Part shown: positions 35,176-45,472 of the stretch, one piece after another | Position numbering within the stretch: position 1 is the stretch's first letter | Layout: each line of letters starts with the position of its first letter | Assembly: GCA_944323475.1 (NCBI GenBank) | Contig: CALUSQ010000003.1 | Coordinates: 1 to 64,000 of the forward strand | From: Candidatus Gastranaerophilales bacterium | GTDB lineage: Bacteria; Cyanobacteriota; Vampirovibrionia; Gastranaerophilales; Gastranaerophilaceae | Direction: 5' to 3' | DNA: 64,000 nucleotides | Notes under the pieces: model-generated | What the model was told of the DNA's origin: nothing | The model's input: the letters and a program-made list of their open reading frames with translations, nothing else | Databases searched by the model: none | Made by a program: the position numbers and the translations under genes

Positions 35176-35618
35176 TAGTTATCTTCCTTTTTTAATATAT
35201 ATAATTTTTTGTTAATTTTACCTTGAACTGTATATCCGACAGGCAAATCAAGCTCTTTTTCAAAATCCGCGACAACAAAATTATGTTCTTTGTCATTTTT
35301 CAAAATTGACGGAACTACCGCATACTGAACAGTATAAAAATCACGAATAGATTCTGTTTGGTCAAAAATATTACCTTGCGGGACATCAGAAACAAATCCA
35401 ATCTGACCTTCATCTTGAAAATCTGTAATCTTTGAAGCAGCTTCTCTGACTAATGTAACTGTAGAATAAAAAGAATTATTCCATATAAAATCTTTTGCAA
35501 TTAGCGTAAATGGTACTTGCAAAGGCAAAAAGAAATATTTTAAGTTCCAAAAAATTACTATCAAAAAAATTGATTTAAAAAAGACATTATCGGATATTCT
35601 ATGAATTTGTTTTAGCAT
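35175..35618 (-). CDS. Small single-pass membrane protein paired with the GT-C enzyme
   Basis: About 147 residues from MLKQIHRISD. ATG 35618 is preferred over TTG 35624 because AAAGG lies eight bases before it. One N-terminal helix (about 15-36: SIFLIVIFWNLKYFFLPLQV) leads into an extracytoplasmic domain with DEGQIGFVSDVPQ and TVQYAVVPSIL. That resembles the C-terminal soluble parts of ArnT-like proteins in other genomes, so this may be a split-off module. It overlaps coaE by seven bases. Confidence 0.55.
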   Translation of the reverse strand: MLKQIHRISDNVFFKSIFLIVIFWNLKYFFLPLQVPFTLIAKDFIWNNSFYSTVTLVREAASKITDFQDEGQIGFVSDVPQGNIFDQTESIRDFYTVQYAVVPSILKNDKEHNFVVADFEKELDLPVGYTVQGKINKKLYILKKEDN

Positions 35619-36205
35619 GTCCAAAGCCTTTCAAGAGTTTTTTCAATCTGAGTTTCAAGCTCTATCAAATTGTTATTATTTTCAATAATAAAATCTGCAA
35701 GATTTCTTTTTTCTTCTTGAGAAACTTGAGCATTTATTCTTTCTATAGCGTGTTCCAAAGGGTAGCCTCTTCTTGTCATCAAACGTTGAAGACGAATCTT
35801 TTTATCTGCACAAACTAGTATTGTTCTGTCAAAAAGATTTTGCATATTCTCTTCAAACAAGAGAGGGACAGAAGCAACAACTATCTCTTCTCCTTCATTC
35901 TCTTCAAAAAACTCAAGAATCTTTTTTTCTACCAAGGGATGCAAAATATCCTCTAAAGCTTCCATTTTTTCAGGGTCTGAAAAAACAATAAGACCTATTT
36001 TGTGACGGCCAAGACGTCCGTCTTCTAAAAATATATCTTTACCTTCAAAGAGTTTTTTTACCTTTTCGATTACTTCTTCATTGTCATCCATCAATCTGTG
36101 ACAAATCCAATCAGCATCTATTACGGGGATTCCCTTCTTTTCAATATAGCTTTGTACAATTGATTTTCCTGAGGCTATGTTACCTGTGAGACCTACTTTT
36201 AGCAT
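35612..36205 (-). CDS. coaE: Dephospho-CoA kinase
   Basis: Last step of CoA synthesis. 197 residues from MLKVGLTGNIASGKS (P-loop GNIASGKS). The acceptor site is VIDADWICHRL, with LEDILHPLVEKKI and VASVPLLFEENMQNLFDRTI. The ATG at 36205 is chosen; a TTG three codons earlier is possible, and neither has a strong Shine-Dalgarno. It sits between cysS (45 bases upstream) and a membrane-protein pair. Confidence 0.93.
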   Translation of the reverse strand: MLKVGLTGNIASGKSIVQSYIEKKGIPVIDADWICHRLMDDNEEVIEKVKKLFEGKDIFLEDGRLGRHKIGLIVFSDPEKMEALEDILHPLVEKKILEFFEENEGEEIVVASVPLLFEENMQNLFDRTILVCADKKIRLQRLMTRRGYPLEHAIERINAQVSQEEKRNLADFIIENNNNLIELETQIEKTLERLWTC

Positions 36206-36259
36206 GCCTGCCAACTTTCTTTTTAACTATGATGTTATCTTTGTTGCAATAAAAAATTT

Positions 36260-37696
36260 TTATTTCAACTCAAAAACTGTACCATCTTTTGTATCTTTTA
36301 GCACAATACTGATTTTATCCAGAGAGTTTCTTATTTTATCAGCAACAGCCCAATTTTTTTGAGCTCTCGCTTCATTTCTTACTTCAATAATTTTGTCCAT
36401 TATTTCTTTTGCAGATGCATCTTTATTTTCAATAAAATCAAATTCATCCACAACTTTAGACAATTTTTCTTTCAATTGATTTTCATCTAATTCTACTTTT
36501 TCAAAATCAAAACCCAAAACTCTTGCCAATTTTATTAAAATAGAAATATATTTTGTTGCATTTTCTTTGTCATTAGCATCCTTAGCTTTGTTAGCTTTTG
36601 TAGCAACATCAAAAAGTACAGCAAGGGCTTTTGAAGTGTTTATGTCATCATTCATTGCATCTTTAAATGCATCAATTTCTTCTGCTTCAGATATATCAAC
36701 CAGAGCATCTTTTCCGACCCAAGCAAGTACGTTATTTGCTGCATTTTTTAATCTTTGAGCACCTGCTTGAGCAGAACTCAAAGCTTCATCATTGAATTCG
36801 ACAGGCATTCTGTAATGGTTTGTTAATATAAAAAATCTGATTGTATTAGCATCATACTTATCTAACAACCCGTCGATAGTAATAAAATTGCCAAGTGATT
36901 TTGACATTTTTTCTTTGTTTATTGTTACAAACCCATTGTGCATCCAGTATTTTACAAATCTGCAACCGTTTGCACATTCTGACTGAGCAATTTCATTTTC
37001 ATGGTGAGGGAAGATTAAATCTGCACCGCCTGCATGAATATCTATTTCATCAGCGAGATGTTTTTTACTCATAGCAGAACACTCAATGTGCCAACCTGGT
37101 CTGCCTATACCCCAAGGGCTTTTATAACCGAATTTTTCATCCTTTTTCCACAATGCAAAATCTAATGGATCCTCTTTTATGTCAGAAGCTTCTACTCTTG
37201 CACCGGATTCCAAATCATCAATAGGCTGTTTACTCAAATAACCGTATCTTGGAAACTTTTTAACTCTAAAATAAACATCTCCATCAGCCTCATAGGCATA
37301 TCCTTTTTCAATGAGAGTTTTAACCATCTTGATCATATCACCCAATGTTTTTGTTGCAAAAGGCTCAACATCAGGTTTTAGGTTGTTCAATTTTTTCATT
37401 GATTCAGAAAAAATATCATAGTATTTTTTTGCTATTTCATCAGGCGTACAATTTTCTTTTACCGACTTGTTAAGTATTTTGTCATCAACATCAGTAACAT
37501 TACGGCAATATTTGACATCATATCCGAGGAATTTTAAATATCTATACAAAACATCCCAAGTAATATAACAACGCGCATGTCCTAAATGAGGATGGTCATA
37601 GACTGTAGGACCACAAACATACATATTAACTTTGTTTTCGTTAATTGGGGTAAAATCTTCTGTTTTGCCGGAATATGAATTAAAAATTTTCAACAT
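36260..37696 (-). CDS. cysS: Cysteinyl-tRNA synthetase
   Basis: 478 residues, class I. MYVCGPTVYDHPHLGHARCY contains the HxGH motif and zinc Cys. GWHIECSAMSKKHL and HHENEIAQSECANG supply the remaining zinc ligands, and KEKMSKSLGNFITI is the KMSKS loop. The C-terminal anticodon domain is present. First gene of cysS-coaE-membrane pair. Confidence 0.96.
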   Translation of the reverse strand: MLKIFNSYSGKTEDFTPINENKVNMYVCGPTVYDHPHLGHARCYITWDVLYRYLKFLGYDVKYCRNVTDVDDKILNKSVKENCTPDEIAKKYYDIFSESMKKLNNLKPDVEPFATKTLGDMIKMVKTLIEKGYAYEADGDVYFRVKKFPRYGYLSKQPIDDLESGARVEASDIKEDPLDFALWKKDEKFGYKSPWGIGRPGWHIECSAMSKKHLADEIDIHAGGADLIFPHHENEIAQSECANGCRFVKYWMHNGFVTINKEKMSKSLGNFITIDGLLDKYDANTIRFFILTNHYRMPVEFNDEALSSAQAGAQRLKNAANNVLAWVGKDALVDISEAEEIDAFKDAMNDDINTSKALAVLFDVATKANKAKDANDKENATKYISILIKLARVLGFDFEKVELDENQLKEKLSKVVDEFDFIENKDASAKEIMDKIIEVRNEARAQKNWAVADKIRNSLDKISIVLKDTKDGTVFELK

Positions 37697-37879
37697 AATA
37701 TTAACAACCTTAATATCCTAACCTTTATTCAATTTTGACTTTTCGCCTATAGATTACTTTCAAAATTTTATTAAATACAAATATTCACAAAACTTTTACA
37801 GTATCTTTTAACAACTATCTATATTACACCAAAACAGCTTATCTTAAAAGTACTTGAGAACTAATATAGTACAGCAGTA

Positions 37880-39583
37880 TTACTTTTGAACATTTACACT
37901 AAGTTTTTCCGTATTATTTTTATGTTGAAGCTTGTTCCAAGCATCATAAGCTGTTTTTAGAAGACTCTGTTTTTCAGCATATTTTTTATACAAATCATTA
38001 ATTTTAGAACCAATTACATTCAACAAATAGCCTGTTGTTAAACCAATTATAAGGTTTTTAGCACCTGTCCAACCTCTTGTCGTTCCATAATAAGAAACAC
38101 CGACACCACCTATAATTGGTATTCCCTGTGTAAGTGTTTTTGAAATTCTTTCATTTTTATCTTTTGAATTTACTACCAATATTGTACCTAATGCAGTAGG
38201 TCCAAGTATACCAAGGATATCAGTCATAAGAGAACCGACTTGTAACTCTGCCAATTTTTCATATGCTTGTAATTCAGAAGTAATAGCAGTATTCAAAGTA
38301 GTATTAAGTTTTGCCACAAGCTTTTTAGCATGTTTGTATTGAACAGAATCTTTCCCGTATATTTCTTTTATGTGTGTTATTGTATCTTGTGCAAGACCTT
38401 TTTTAGCAACATTAGGATTTATAGATTTTAAGAAATCTGATACCCTTGAATCAATATTTTTTGCTACTGATTTATATTGAATATCACTTTTCAAAATTTC
38501 TGATAATTTAACTATTTCTTCCTTAAAAGCAGAAATAAGCTTATTGCGCATTTCTGCTTCTTGCGGCCCATTTACTGTTCTATAATTTTCTAAAGTTTTA
38601 CCTAGTTTCTCTATAATTTCTACAGATTTTTTGTCTTTTGGGTTTACACTTATCGTAATTTCATTTAAAAGACGTTTTATATTTATATAATTATCATTAA
38701 CGTTGTTAGAAAGTCTTGCTTTATTCTCCAAAAGCATTTTTGCAAGTGCTTTTCTTTCCGGCTCAATCAAATCCATAGTAACATATGTTTTATACTTTTT
38801 GATATTTTTAAACATTCCTCCATTACCAAAAAGTTTTTCATATACTTTTTCATCCAAACCATACATTTTTTTGAACGCATTATTTGTTCTTTCATAATGT
38901 TCAGCTGTAGAGAATGTATTTCTAAACTGCAATTTCAATTGATCAGCATATTGTTGAAGCTGCATCTTAATTTTCGTATCAGTAGATTTTTGTATCAAGT
39001 CATCCAGATATGAACAAAACTGCAAATTAGCTTTTTCAGCCTTCATATAGTAGTTTCTTGTGTTTTTTGTTACTACATTTTTGAAAACATTGTTTAATTT
39101 GTTTATCAACGGCTCAAAACCAAATTTTTTAGACCAATGTCTAAACCAACTGTCTTTAACAGATGTAATGTTAGAACTTGCTTGCATAGTATCAGCAAAA
39201 GGTTGCAAAGCTTTGCTCAATCTCAATTTCATTTTTTGTGAAGTAGTAAGCTCTTTTGTTTCGGTAGACAGTTCATATATCTTTTTTTGCAGAGATTTAG
39301 ACCATTTTGAAAATTTTTGAGACACACTGCTTGAAAAGCCTTTAGATAAAGTGAAAAGCCCTATAATCGATAAAAGAGCAACAGAGCCTAAAGAAATACC
39401 TATAATACCAAATATTTTCTTACCGTTACCTTTGTTTTTATCATTGTCTTGCACATCTGCAACCTTTACAGATGCTACTTGTGCAGAAGACAACGCAGGA
39501 GTAATATTTGAAGACACAAAGGATTGCCCGCCAACTTTTATAAAATCTTTATAAGGATTTTTATTCGAAAAATTTACAATCAT
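37880..39583 (-). CDS. Large unknown membrane-associated protein
   Basis: 567 residues. No classical signal peptide: it opens MIVNFSNKNPYKDFIKVGGQSFVSSN, with a membrane helix at about 58-80 (FGIIGISLGSVALLSIIGLFTL). Long, Lys-rich helical stretches follow (about 85-440). Two hydrophobic segments sit near the C-terminus (about 447-465 and 485-525), separated by a NSKDKNERISKTL loop. I recognise no family. The Asn-rich start with a GG/GQSF stretch recalls the opening of the DHH protein at 47693. It stands alone in a 2 kb stretch with only AAGGT as ribosome site. Confidence 0.6.
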   Translation of the reverse strand: MIVNFSNKNPYKDFIKVGGQSFVSSNITPALSSAQVASVKVADVQDNDKNKGNGKKIFGIIGISLGSVALLSIIGLFTLSKGFSSSVSQKFSKWSKSLQKKIYELSTETKELTTSQKMKLRLSKALQPFADTMQASSNITSVKDSWFRHWSKKFGFEPLINKLNNVFKNVVTKNTRNYYMKAEKANLQFCSYLDDLIQKSTDTKIKMQLQQYADQLKLQFRNTFSTAEHYERTNNAFKKMYGLDEKVYEKLFGNGGMFKNIKKYKTYVTMDLIEPERKALAKMLLENKARLSNNVNDNYINIKRLLNEITISVNPKDKKSVEIIEKLGKTLENYRTVNGPQEAEMRNKLISAFKEEIVKLSEILKSDIQYKSVAKNIDSRVSDFLKSINPNVAKKGLAQDTITHIKEIYGKDSVQYKHAKKLVAKLNTTLNTAITSELQAYEKLAELQVGSLMTDILGILGPTALGTILVVNSKDKNERISKTLTQGIPIIGGVGVSYYGTTRGWTGAKNLIIGLTTGYLLNVIGSKINDLYKKYAEKQSLLKTAYDAWNKLQHKNNTEKLSVNVQK

Positions 39584-39771
39584 CTGTCTACCTTACTTCA
39601 CTTATATATATTAAAACAAAACGCATACTTTTTTTGACTAAACAATCAAATAACAATTCACATAACTATAAAAAATCCCCCTAATTACTTAGTCCTGCAT
39701 TACATATGTTCTTTTTGTTTTGTGCATGATAAAATCAATATAAAATTAGAGACTAGGGGAAATTTAATATA

Positions 39772-42570
39772 ATGATTGATTTACTTTTAAAATTATTAGG
39801 CGATCCAAATGCTAAAAAAGTAAAAAAAATGATGCCTATAGTTGAGCATATAAACAAACTTGAACCGGAAATGGAAGCATTAACTGATGAACAATTGAGA
39901 GCAAAAACACAAGAGTTTAAAGAACATCTTGCAAACAGAGAAACTTCTTCTGATTTCAAAAAAGATAGAGCTCTTGAAAAAAAAGCACTCGATGAAATTT
40001 TACCTGAAGCTTTTGCTGTAGTAAGAGAAGCAGGTAAACGTGTTTTAAACATGAGACATTTTGATGTTCAACTTATAGGTGGAATATTTCTCCACAACGG
40101 ACATATAGCTGAAATGAGAACAGGTGAAGGTAAAACACTTGTGGCTACATTACCTGCATACTTAAATGCCCTTACAGGCAAAGGTGTTCACGTTATCACT
40201 GTTAATGATTACCTTGCAAAACGTGACAGTGAGTGGATGGGACGTATTTATAAATTTCTCGGATTGTCGGTAGGTGTGATTCTTTCCGGTGGAAGAGATG
40301 TAGATGAGTTTGAACGCAAAAAAGCAGCATATGCTTGCGATATTACATACGGAACAAACAATGAATTCGGCTTTGATTACCTAAGAGACAATATGGCAGG
40401 CAGTATGGAAATGCTTGTTCAACGCCCATATAACTATGCAATTATCGATGAAGTTGACTCTATTTTGATTGATGAAGCCAGAACACCTTTGATTATATCA
40501 GGTCGATTGGAACAATCCGCACAGTTATATCAAACAATGGCAAAAATTGCACCGCAACTCAAAAAAGATTTAGATTATGAAGTCGATGAAAAGAACAAAA
40601 ATGTCATTCTTTCTGAAGAAGGTATCGATCATGCAGAAAAACTTTTAGGCATAGAAGATTTATTTGATGTTCATAATCAATATGCACATCATCTTTTACA
40701 AGCTTTGAAAGCAAAAGAACTTTATCAAAAAGATACAGATTATGTAATCAAAAACGGAGAAGTTGTAATTGTTGATGAATTCACAGGTCGTCTTATGGAA
40801 GGCAGACGCTGGTCTGATGGTCTTCATCAAGCTGTTGAAGCAAAAGAAGGCGTTAAAATACAAGATGAAACACAAACTCTGGCAAGTATCACTTTCCAAA
40901 ACCTTTTCAGACTTTACCCGAAACTTGCAGGTATGACAGGTACTGCAATGACTGAAGAAGCAGAATTTGGCAAAATTTACAATCTGGAAGTTACTACAAT
41001 ACCAACAAACAAACCTGATATTAGGATAAATTATCCTGATGTTGTTTATAAATCACAAAAACAAAAATATTTAGCTGTTGTCAGTGAAATAGTAAAAATG
41101 CACGAACAAGGCAGACCTGTTCTTGTCGGAACAATAAGTATTGATAAATCAGAGTATCTCTCAGAATTGCTCAAAAAGAGAGGAATAAAACATAATGTAT
41201 TGAATGCAAAACACCATGAAAAAGAAGCATATATTATTGCTCAAGCAGGTCGTTATGGTGCTGTAACGATTGCTACCAATATGGCTGGTCGTGGTACAGA
41301 TATCCTGCTTGGTGGTAACGCAGAATATTTAGCAAAAGATATGCTTGATCAAAAAGGTATAACAGAAGAAAATCCTAACTTTGAAGCGGAAAAACAAGCT
41401 GCATTAAAAGAAGCAAAAGCAATAACAGAAGCTGAACATGAAAAAGTTGTTAAAGCAGGTGGTTTGCATGTAATAGGTACAGAAAGACATGAATCACGCC
41501 GTATAGATAACCAACTTAGAGGTCGTGCAGCAAGACAAGGAGACCCCGGTTCAACAAGATTTTTCTTGTCATTAGAAGATGATTTGATGAGAATTTTTGG
41601 CGGACAACATATCATAAACCTTATGAATACATTAAATGTTGAAGAAGATATGGCGATTGAATCATCATTAATCACAAGACAGATCCAAGCCTCTCAAAGA
41701 AAAGTGGAAACTTACCACTTTGATATAAGAAAAAGCGTTCTTGAATATGACGATGTCATGAATATTCAAAGAGAAAAATTCTACAGTCAAAGAAGAAGAG
41801 TCCTCAAAGGAGAAGATTTAACACCGGATATCTATTATATGATTGAAAGAGAAATGGATAGAATAATCAAAAGCTACATTTCTCCAGGACAAAACCCTCA
41901 AGAATATATCTACGAAGATATGCTTGGAATGATTAAAGAAGTACATTCTCTTATCCCTCAACTTTCATATCTTGAAGTCAAAGATGTTCAAGGTTTGAGC
42001 TATGAATCAATCTATGAAAAATTTAAAAAACTTGCAATAGATGCATATAGGGAACACGAAGAAGAAACAATAAGCTTCTACAACAATATCCAGCAACAAT
42101 ATGAAGAGAATTACACATTAGAAGTACCATTCTCTCATACAAACGTAATGAGAAATATCGAAAAAGATATACTCTTGCGAGTTGTTGACAACAAATGGAT
42201 TGACCACCTTCACAACATAGATATGCTAAGAGATGGCATTGGCCTTCGTGCATACGGACAAAAAGATCCTCTGATTGAATACAAAAGAGAAGCATATGAT
42301 TTGTTTAACAACATGATGTATGAAATTCAATCAGAAACAGTTAAATATTTGTTTAGAACTCGTTTTGGAGTTCAAATTGTAAACAGACGTGATGATGAAA
42401 TCATAGAAACTCAGCTTTCTCAAGCAGCACAAAGCTTCAAATCTTCTGCAGAAGAAGATGATGATAATACTCATACACCTATACAAAAAGGTGATAAGAT
42501 AGGAAGAAATGACCCTTGTCCTTGTGGCAGTGGCAAAAAATATAAAAACTGTTGCGGCAAAGATAAATAA
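39772..42570 (+). CDS. secA: Protein translocase ATPase SecA
   Basis: 932 residues. MRTGEGKT (115-122) is Walker A and [11 protein letters not shown]alker [30 protein letters not shown] and [13 protein letters not shown] are signature motifs. The C-terminus carries the SEC-C zinc motif [14 protein letters not shown]. It drives proteins through SecYEG. An AGGGG lies 12 bases before the ATG. Terminated by a 22-base-pair hairpin at 42575-42622. Confidence 0.97.
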   Translation: MIDLLLKLLGDPNAKKVKKMMPIVEHINKLEPEMEALTDEQLRAKTQEFKEHLANRETSSDFKKDRALEKKALDEILPEAFAVVREAGKRVLNMRHFDVQLIGGIFLHNGHIAEMRTGEGKTLVATLPAYLNALTGKGVHVITVNDYLAKRDSEWMGRIYKFLGLSVGVILSGGRDVDEFERKKAAYACDITYGTNNEFGFDYLRDNMAGSMEMLVQRPYNYAIIDEVDSILIDEARTPLIISGRLEQSAQLYQTMAKIAPQLKKDLDYEVDEKNKNVILSEEGIDHAEKLLGIEDLFDVHNQYAHHLLQALKAKELYQKDTDYVIKNGEVVIVDEFTGRLMEGRRWSDGLHQAVEAKEGVKIQDETQTLASITFQNLFRLYPKLAGMTGTAMTEEAEFGKIYNLEVTTIPTNKPDIRINYPDVVYKSQKQKYLAVVSEIVKMHEQGRPVLVGTISIDKSEYLSELLKKRGIKHNVLNAKHHEKEAYIIAQAGRYGAVTIATNMAGRGTDILLGGNAEYLAKDMLDQKGITEENPNFEAEKQAALKEAKAITEAEHEKVVKAGGLHVIGTERHESRRIDNQLRGRAARQGDPGSTRFFLSLEDDLMRIFGGQHIINLMNTLNVEEDMAIESSLITRQIQASQRKVETYHFDIRKSVLEYDDVMNIQREKFYSQRRRVLKGEDLTPDIYYMIEREMDRIIKSYISPGQNPQEYIYEDMLGMIKEVHSLIPQLSYLEVKDVQGLSYESIYEKFKKLAIDAYREHEEETISFYNNIQQQYEENYTLEVPFSHTNVMRNIEKDILLRVVDNKWIDHLHNIDMLRDGIGLRAYGQKDPLIEYKREAYDLFNNMMYEIQSETVKYLFRTRFGVQIVNRRDDEIIETQLSQAAQSFKSSAEEDDDNTHTPIQKGDKIGRNDPCPCGSGKKYKNCCGKDK

Positions 42571-42574
42571 AAAA

Positions 42575-42622
42575 TTAGATATCAAAAAGACCTCTCAGTT
42601 GAGAGGTCTTTTTGATATCTAA
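42575..42622. terminator. Bidirectional terminator with perfect 22-bp stem
   Basis: Left arm 42575-42596 and right arm 42601-42622 are exact reverse complements around a four-base loop (AGTT), core GACCTCTC/GAGAGGTC next to a T5 tract. It lies between secA and the convergent GH57 gene. Confidence 0.9.
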
Positions 42623-42632
42623 TAAAAAACTA

Positions 42633-44354
42633 TTACTGATATAAAGGTTTAAGCTTTTCTTCCTGTTGAGGAATTTTGCCTTCTTCAATCGGCAGATATG
42701 CTCTGTAATCTATTACAGGGAAGCAATTGTCAATAGACTCAATCTCAGAAAGTTTACCTTCATCAATAGAATTGTTTTCAATCATTTCAGCAATTGTTTC
42801 AAATCTTTCAACATGTTCTCTGAATCTGTCTGTAGCATAATCTTTTGCTTGCCATGTAGTAATCAAGAACGGCCAATCAGAACTTTGCAACAATAGATTT
42901 TCTCTTGCCAATTGATTCAAAGCTCTATGAAGAAGTTTGTCTTCCGGAATTTTTTCGTATTTTGAAACTATATCAATAATACGTTTCTCACATCCGTGAA
43001 TAATTGGCCACATCCATTCTGTAAGGTGGTTTTGCCATACATAAAAATGACCACCTTGACCCCAAGAAGATTCAGGAATTTGAATAGCTTCTGTCGGCGG
43101 ATGAGCTTGTAAATATTCGCCTGCAGTCATTCTTTCTACTTGAGGCAAGTAATTGTTGAATTTTCTGATAACCTGTTTAATAAATTCAACACCTTCAAAC
43201 CACCAGTGACCAAATAACTCTGTATCAAATGAAACCATTACAAGACCTTCTTTATTGTGTGAAAGTTTGTAGTCATTTAATAAATGATAAATCAAAGTTG
43301 TATAGTGATCAGAGTTTAAATTAACCTGTGACATAGCTAATACTGGATCATAAAGCATTTTGTCACCAAGATCAGTTGTTGAAGAAGTAATTCTCCAATA
43401 GTGACCACCTGATTTATCATCTTTTTTGTGAAACTCTCTATAGCAGCCGTCACCAGGATAACCATCAGCAGCAGACCAAACCTGGAATCCTGCTCTATCA
43501 TTTCTACCCATTACAGCAACCTGTGCATCAGGCAACCAGTATGCTGAATATGTATCATATCCTGTTGGTTCTCTATCAGGTAGAGGGATATATTCTATAT
43601 TTCCATAAACACCTATTACACGTCTGTTACCTATAGAGTTTCCGCCTTCGATAACATGCGATTCAGTAAAGAAGTATTCAATATCATTATTCTGAAGAGT
43701 TACTTCAATAGCAGGACGCCATTTTTTTTGTCCATCTTTACCTGTATACTCGTAGCCTTGTCTGTATGCACATTCTGGAAGCCAACAGCCTTTTGCTTTT
43801 TTACCAAAAAGTCTTTTTGTTGTATCCGAACCGATTTTAAACTGTGCGTTTAAGTTAGAATCAGTAGCAAGAAGAGGAGAAAATCCGTGTGTTGCTCCTG
43901 ATGTTGTAATTTCTATACATCCCAAATCTTGGTATTTTTTAAATGCACTAATAAGATCCTTATTATATCTGTTAACAAAACAGTCTTTAATATGGTTAAA
44001 CCAATCAAAATAATATTTTGCAAGATATTTTAAATGTTGAGAATGAGCAACCTCAGGATCAGGATATCTTTCCAAATCTTTTGAAATAGCTTTTATTCTT
44101 GTATCAAGATATTTAATAAAGCCGTTTTTTAAGTGTTCATCATTCAACTGTTCAGCCAAAATAGGTGTAATACCGACTGTAAGTTTTGCTTTAATACCTT
44201 CATCTTCATAAAGCTCGGAAATTGCGTTTAATAAAGGAACATAGGTTTCTGCCATACATTCATAAAGGTTTTCTTCACCAAACGGCCACATGCCTGCTTT
44301 TCTGTAGTACGGGAGGTGGGAGTGTAACATGAATACAAATTGACCAACTGTCAT
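42633..44354 (-). CDS. GH57 1,4-alpha-glucan branching enzyme (DUF1957 type)
   Basis: 573 residues. FMLHSHLPYYRKAGMWPFGEE is the family opening. GCWLPECAYRQGYE contains the catalytic Glu, and VSFDTELFGHWWFEG the catalytic Asp. A C-terminal helical domain follows (TEWMWPIIHGCEKRI, LLQSSDWPFLITT). The LLQSSDWPF and RFREHVERF segments are shared with bacterial and archaeal GH57 branching enzymes (about 520-570 residues). It introduces alpha-1,6 branches into glycogen-type glucan. GH57 branching enzymes are common in cyanobacteria. Confidence 0.92.
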   Translation of the reverse strand: MTVGQFVFMLHSHLPYYRKAGMWPFGEENLYECMAETYVPLLNAISELYEDEGIKAKLTVGITPILAEQLNDEHLKNGFIKYLDTRIKAISKDLERYPDPEVAHSQHLKYLAKYYFDWFNHIKDCFVNRYNKDLISAFKKYQDLGCIEITTSGATHGFSPLLATDSNLNAQFKIGSDTTKRLFGKKAKGCWLPECAYRQGYEYTGKDGQKKWRPAIEVTLQNNDIEYFFTESHVIEGGNSIGNRRVIGVYGNIEYIPLPDREPTGYDTYSAYWLPDAQVAVMGRNDRAGFQVWSAADGYPGDGCYREFHKKDDKSGGHYWRITSSTTDLGDKMLYDPVLAMSQVNLNSDHYTTLIYHLLNDYKLSHNKEGLVMVSFDTELFGHWWFEGVEFIKQVIRKFNNYLPQVERMTAGEYLQAHPPTEAIQIPESSWGQGGHFYVWQNHLTEWMWPIIHGCEKRIIDIVSKYEKIPEDKLLHRALNQLARENLLLQSSDWPFLITTWQAKDYATDRFREHVERFETIAEMIENNSIDEGKLSEIESIDNCFPVIDYRAYLPIEEGKIPQQEEKLKPLYQ

Positions 44355-44602
44355 AAAATCTCCTTTTCTCTTAATTTATGCCTTCTCGGCTAGTCATATA
44401 TATAATTATCTGTTCGGACTATTTAAAATTCTATCCGCCCCAGTTTAAATATTGTTATATCACAATTATTTATAAAATATAACCCCCCAGAGCTAATTCT
44501 TTTGGGTAATATTTACAAAAATATATCCTAAACTCCGATGACAGGCTACAAAATCTTTTAAAATAGACTCTTTAAATCATTTTAATTTGTATTAAATTTT
44601 GA

Positions 44603-44608
44603 TACAAT
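44603..44608 (+). promoter_or_regulatory. -10 element placing the start at the mlaE ATG
   Basis: TACAAT ends eight bases before the ATG at 44616, so a transcript would begin at or next to the start codon. No Shine-Dalgarno is visible between them. It also forms half of the inverted repeat TTGTAT...ATACAA (44588-44608 region). The -35 is weak. Confidence 0.4.
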
Positions 44609-44615
44609 AAAACAC

Positions 44616-45443
44616 ATGAATTACAATAGAGCTATTGAAATATTTAAACAAAGTGCAACCTACAATCTCTCATTACTTCTGCTTAAACAAGCTCAGGACT
44701 TTTTTGAAACTCTTGGTGAGATGGGGTTACGAACAGTACAAGTTTTTAAACTTATTTTTTTCGATATAACAAAAAAAGAAATGAACTGGAAACTTGTTAT
44801 CGAACAATGTTCAAGGTTCGCTGTAGATTCTTTACCTATTACTCTTTCAATAGTCGGTATGTGCTCCATTATCATCTCAATGCAAGTTGCACCTGAAATG
44901 GTGAAACAAGGAGGCGAAAAATTTGTCGGAATGCTTATGGGTGTAGTCATGACAAGAGAACTTGGTGCTATCATGTCAGGATTTGCAATTATATCTATGA
45001 TTGGTTCTGCCTATGCATCAGAAATTGCAACAATGAGAGTTACGGAACAAATAGATGCACTAAAAGTATTGAAAGTTAACCCTATAGACTATCTTTTTGT
45101 TCCAAGAGTTGTTGCAGGTTTTATAATGATGCCTATTATAGTCATAATCGCATCCACTTTCGGTTTAATATGCGGTGGAATTGCTGCTTATCTGAGCGCT
45201 CATATCAGCAGATTGAATTATATAAGCTCCCTATGGCAAGGACTTTATATAAAAGATATTTCCGTAGCACTCGGCAAATCAGCTTGCTTCGGCGCTGCTA
45301 TTGCTTTAATAAGCTGTACTTGCGGATATCTCGCTTACGGAGGAGCAAAAGGAGTTGGGCTTTCCACAACAAAAGCAGTTGTATGGTCTTTTGTAGCAAT
45401 TTGTATAATCGACTATATCTTTGCAACTATATTCTTTTTCTAA
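44616..45443 (+). CDS. mlaE: Lipid ABC transporter permease (MlaE/YrbE family)
   Basis: 275 residues with about six membrane helices. The typical MlaE motif is VMTRELGAIMSGFAIISMIGSAYASEIATMRVTEQIDALKVL, plus NPIDYLFVPRVVAGFIMMPI. It forms the permease of the MlaFEDB complex that moves lipids between the inner and outer membrane. Followed by the ATPase 29 bases on. Confidence 0.94.
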   Translation: MNYNRAIEIFKQSATYNLSLLLLKQAQDFFETLGEMGLRTVQVFKLIFFDITKKEMNWKLVIEQCSRFAVDSLPITLSIVGMCSIIISMQVAPEMVKQGGEKFVGMLMGVVMTRELGAIMSGFAIISMIGSAYASEIATMRVTEQIDALKVLKVNPIDYLFVPRVVAGFIMMPIIVIIASTFGLICGGIAAYLSAHISRLNYISSLWQGLYIKDISVALGKSACFGAAIALISCTCGYLAYGGAKGVGLSTTKAVVWSFVAICIIDYIFATIFFF

Positions 45444-45472
45444 ACATAAACGCAAACAAGGATAATACAGTA

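Noticed and set aside
45170..45472. Long N-terminal extension of the MlaF reading frame
   Set aside because: Overlaps mlaE in another frame, Arg/Tyr/Cys-rich, not ABC-ATPase-like.
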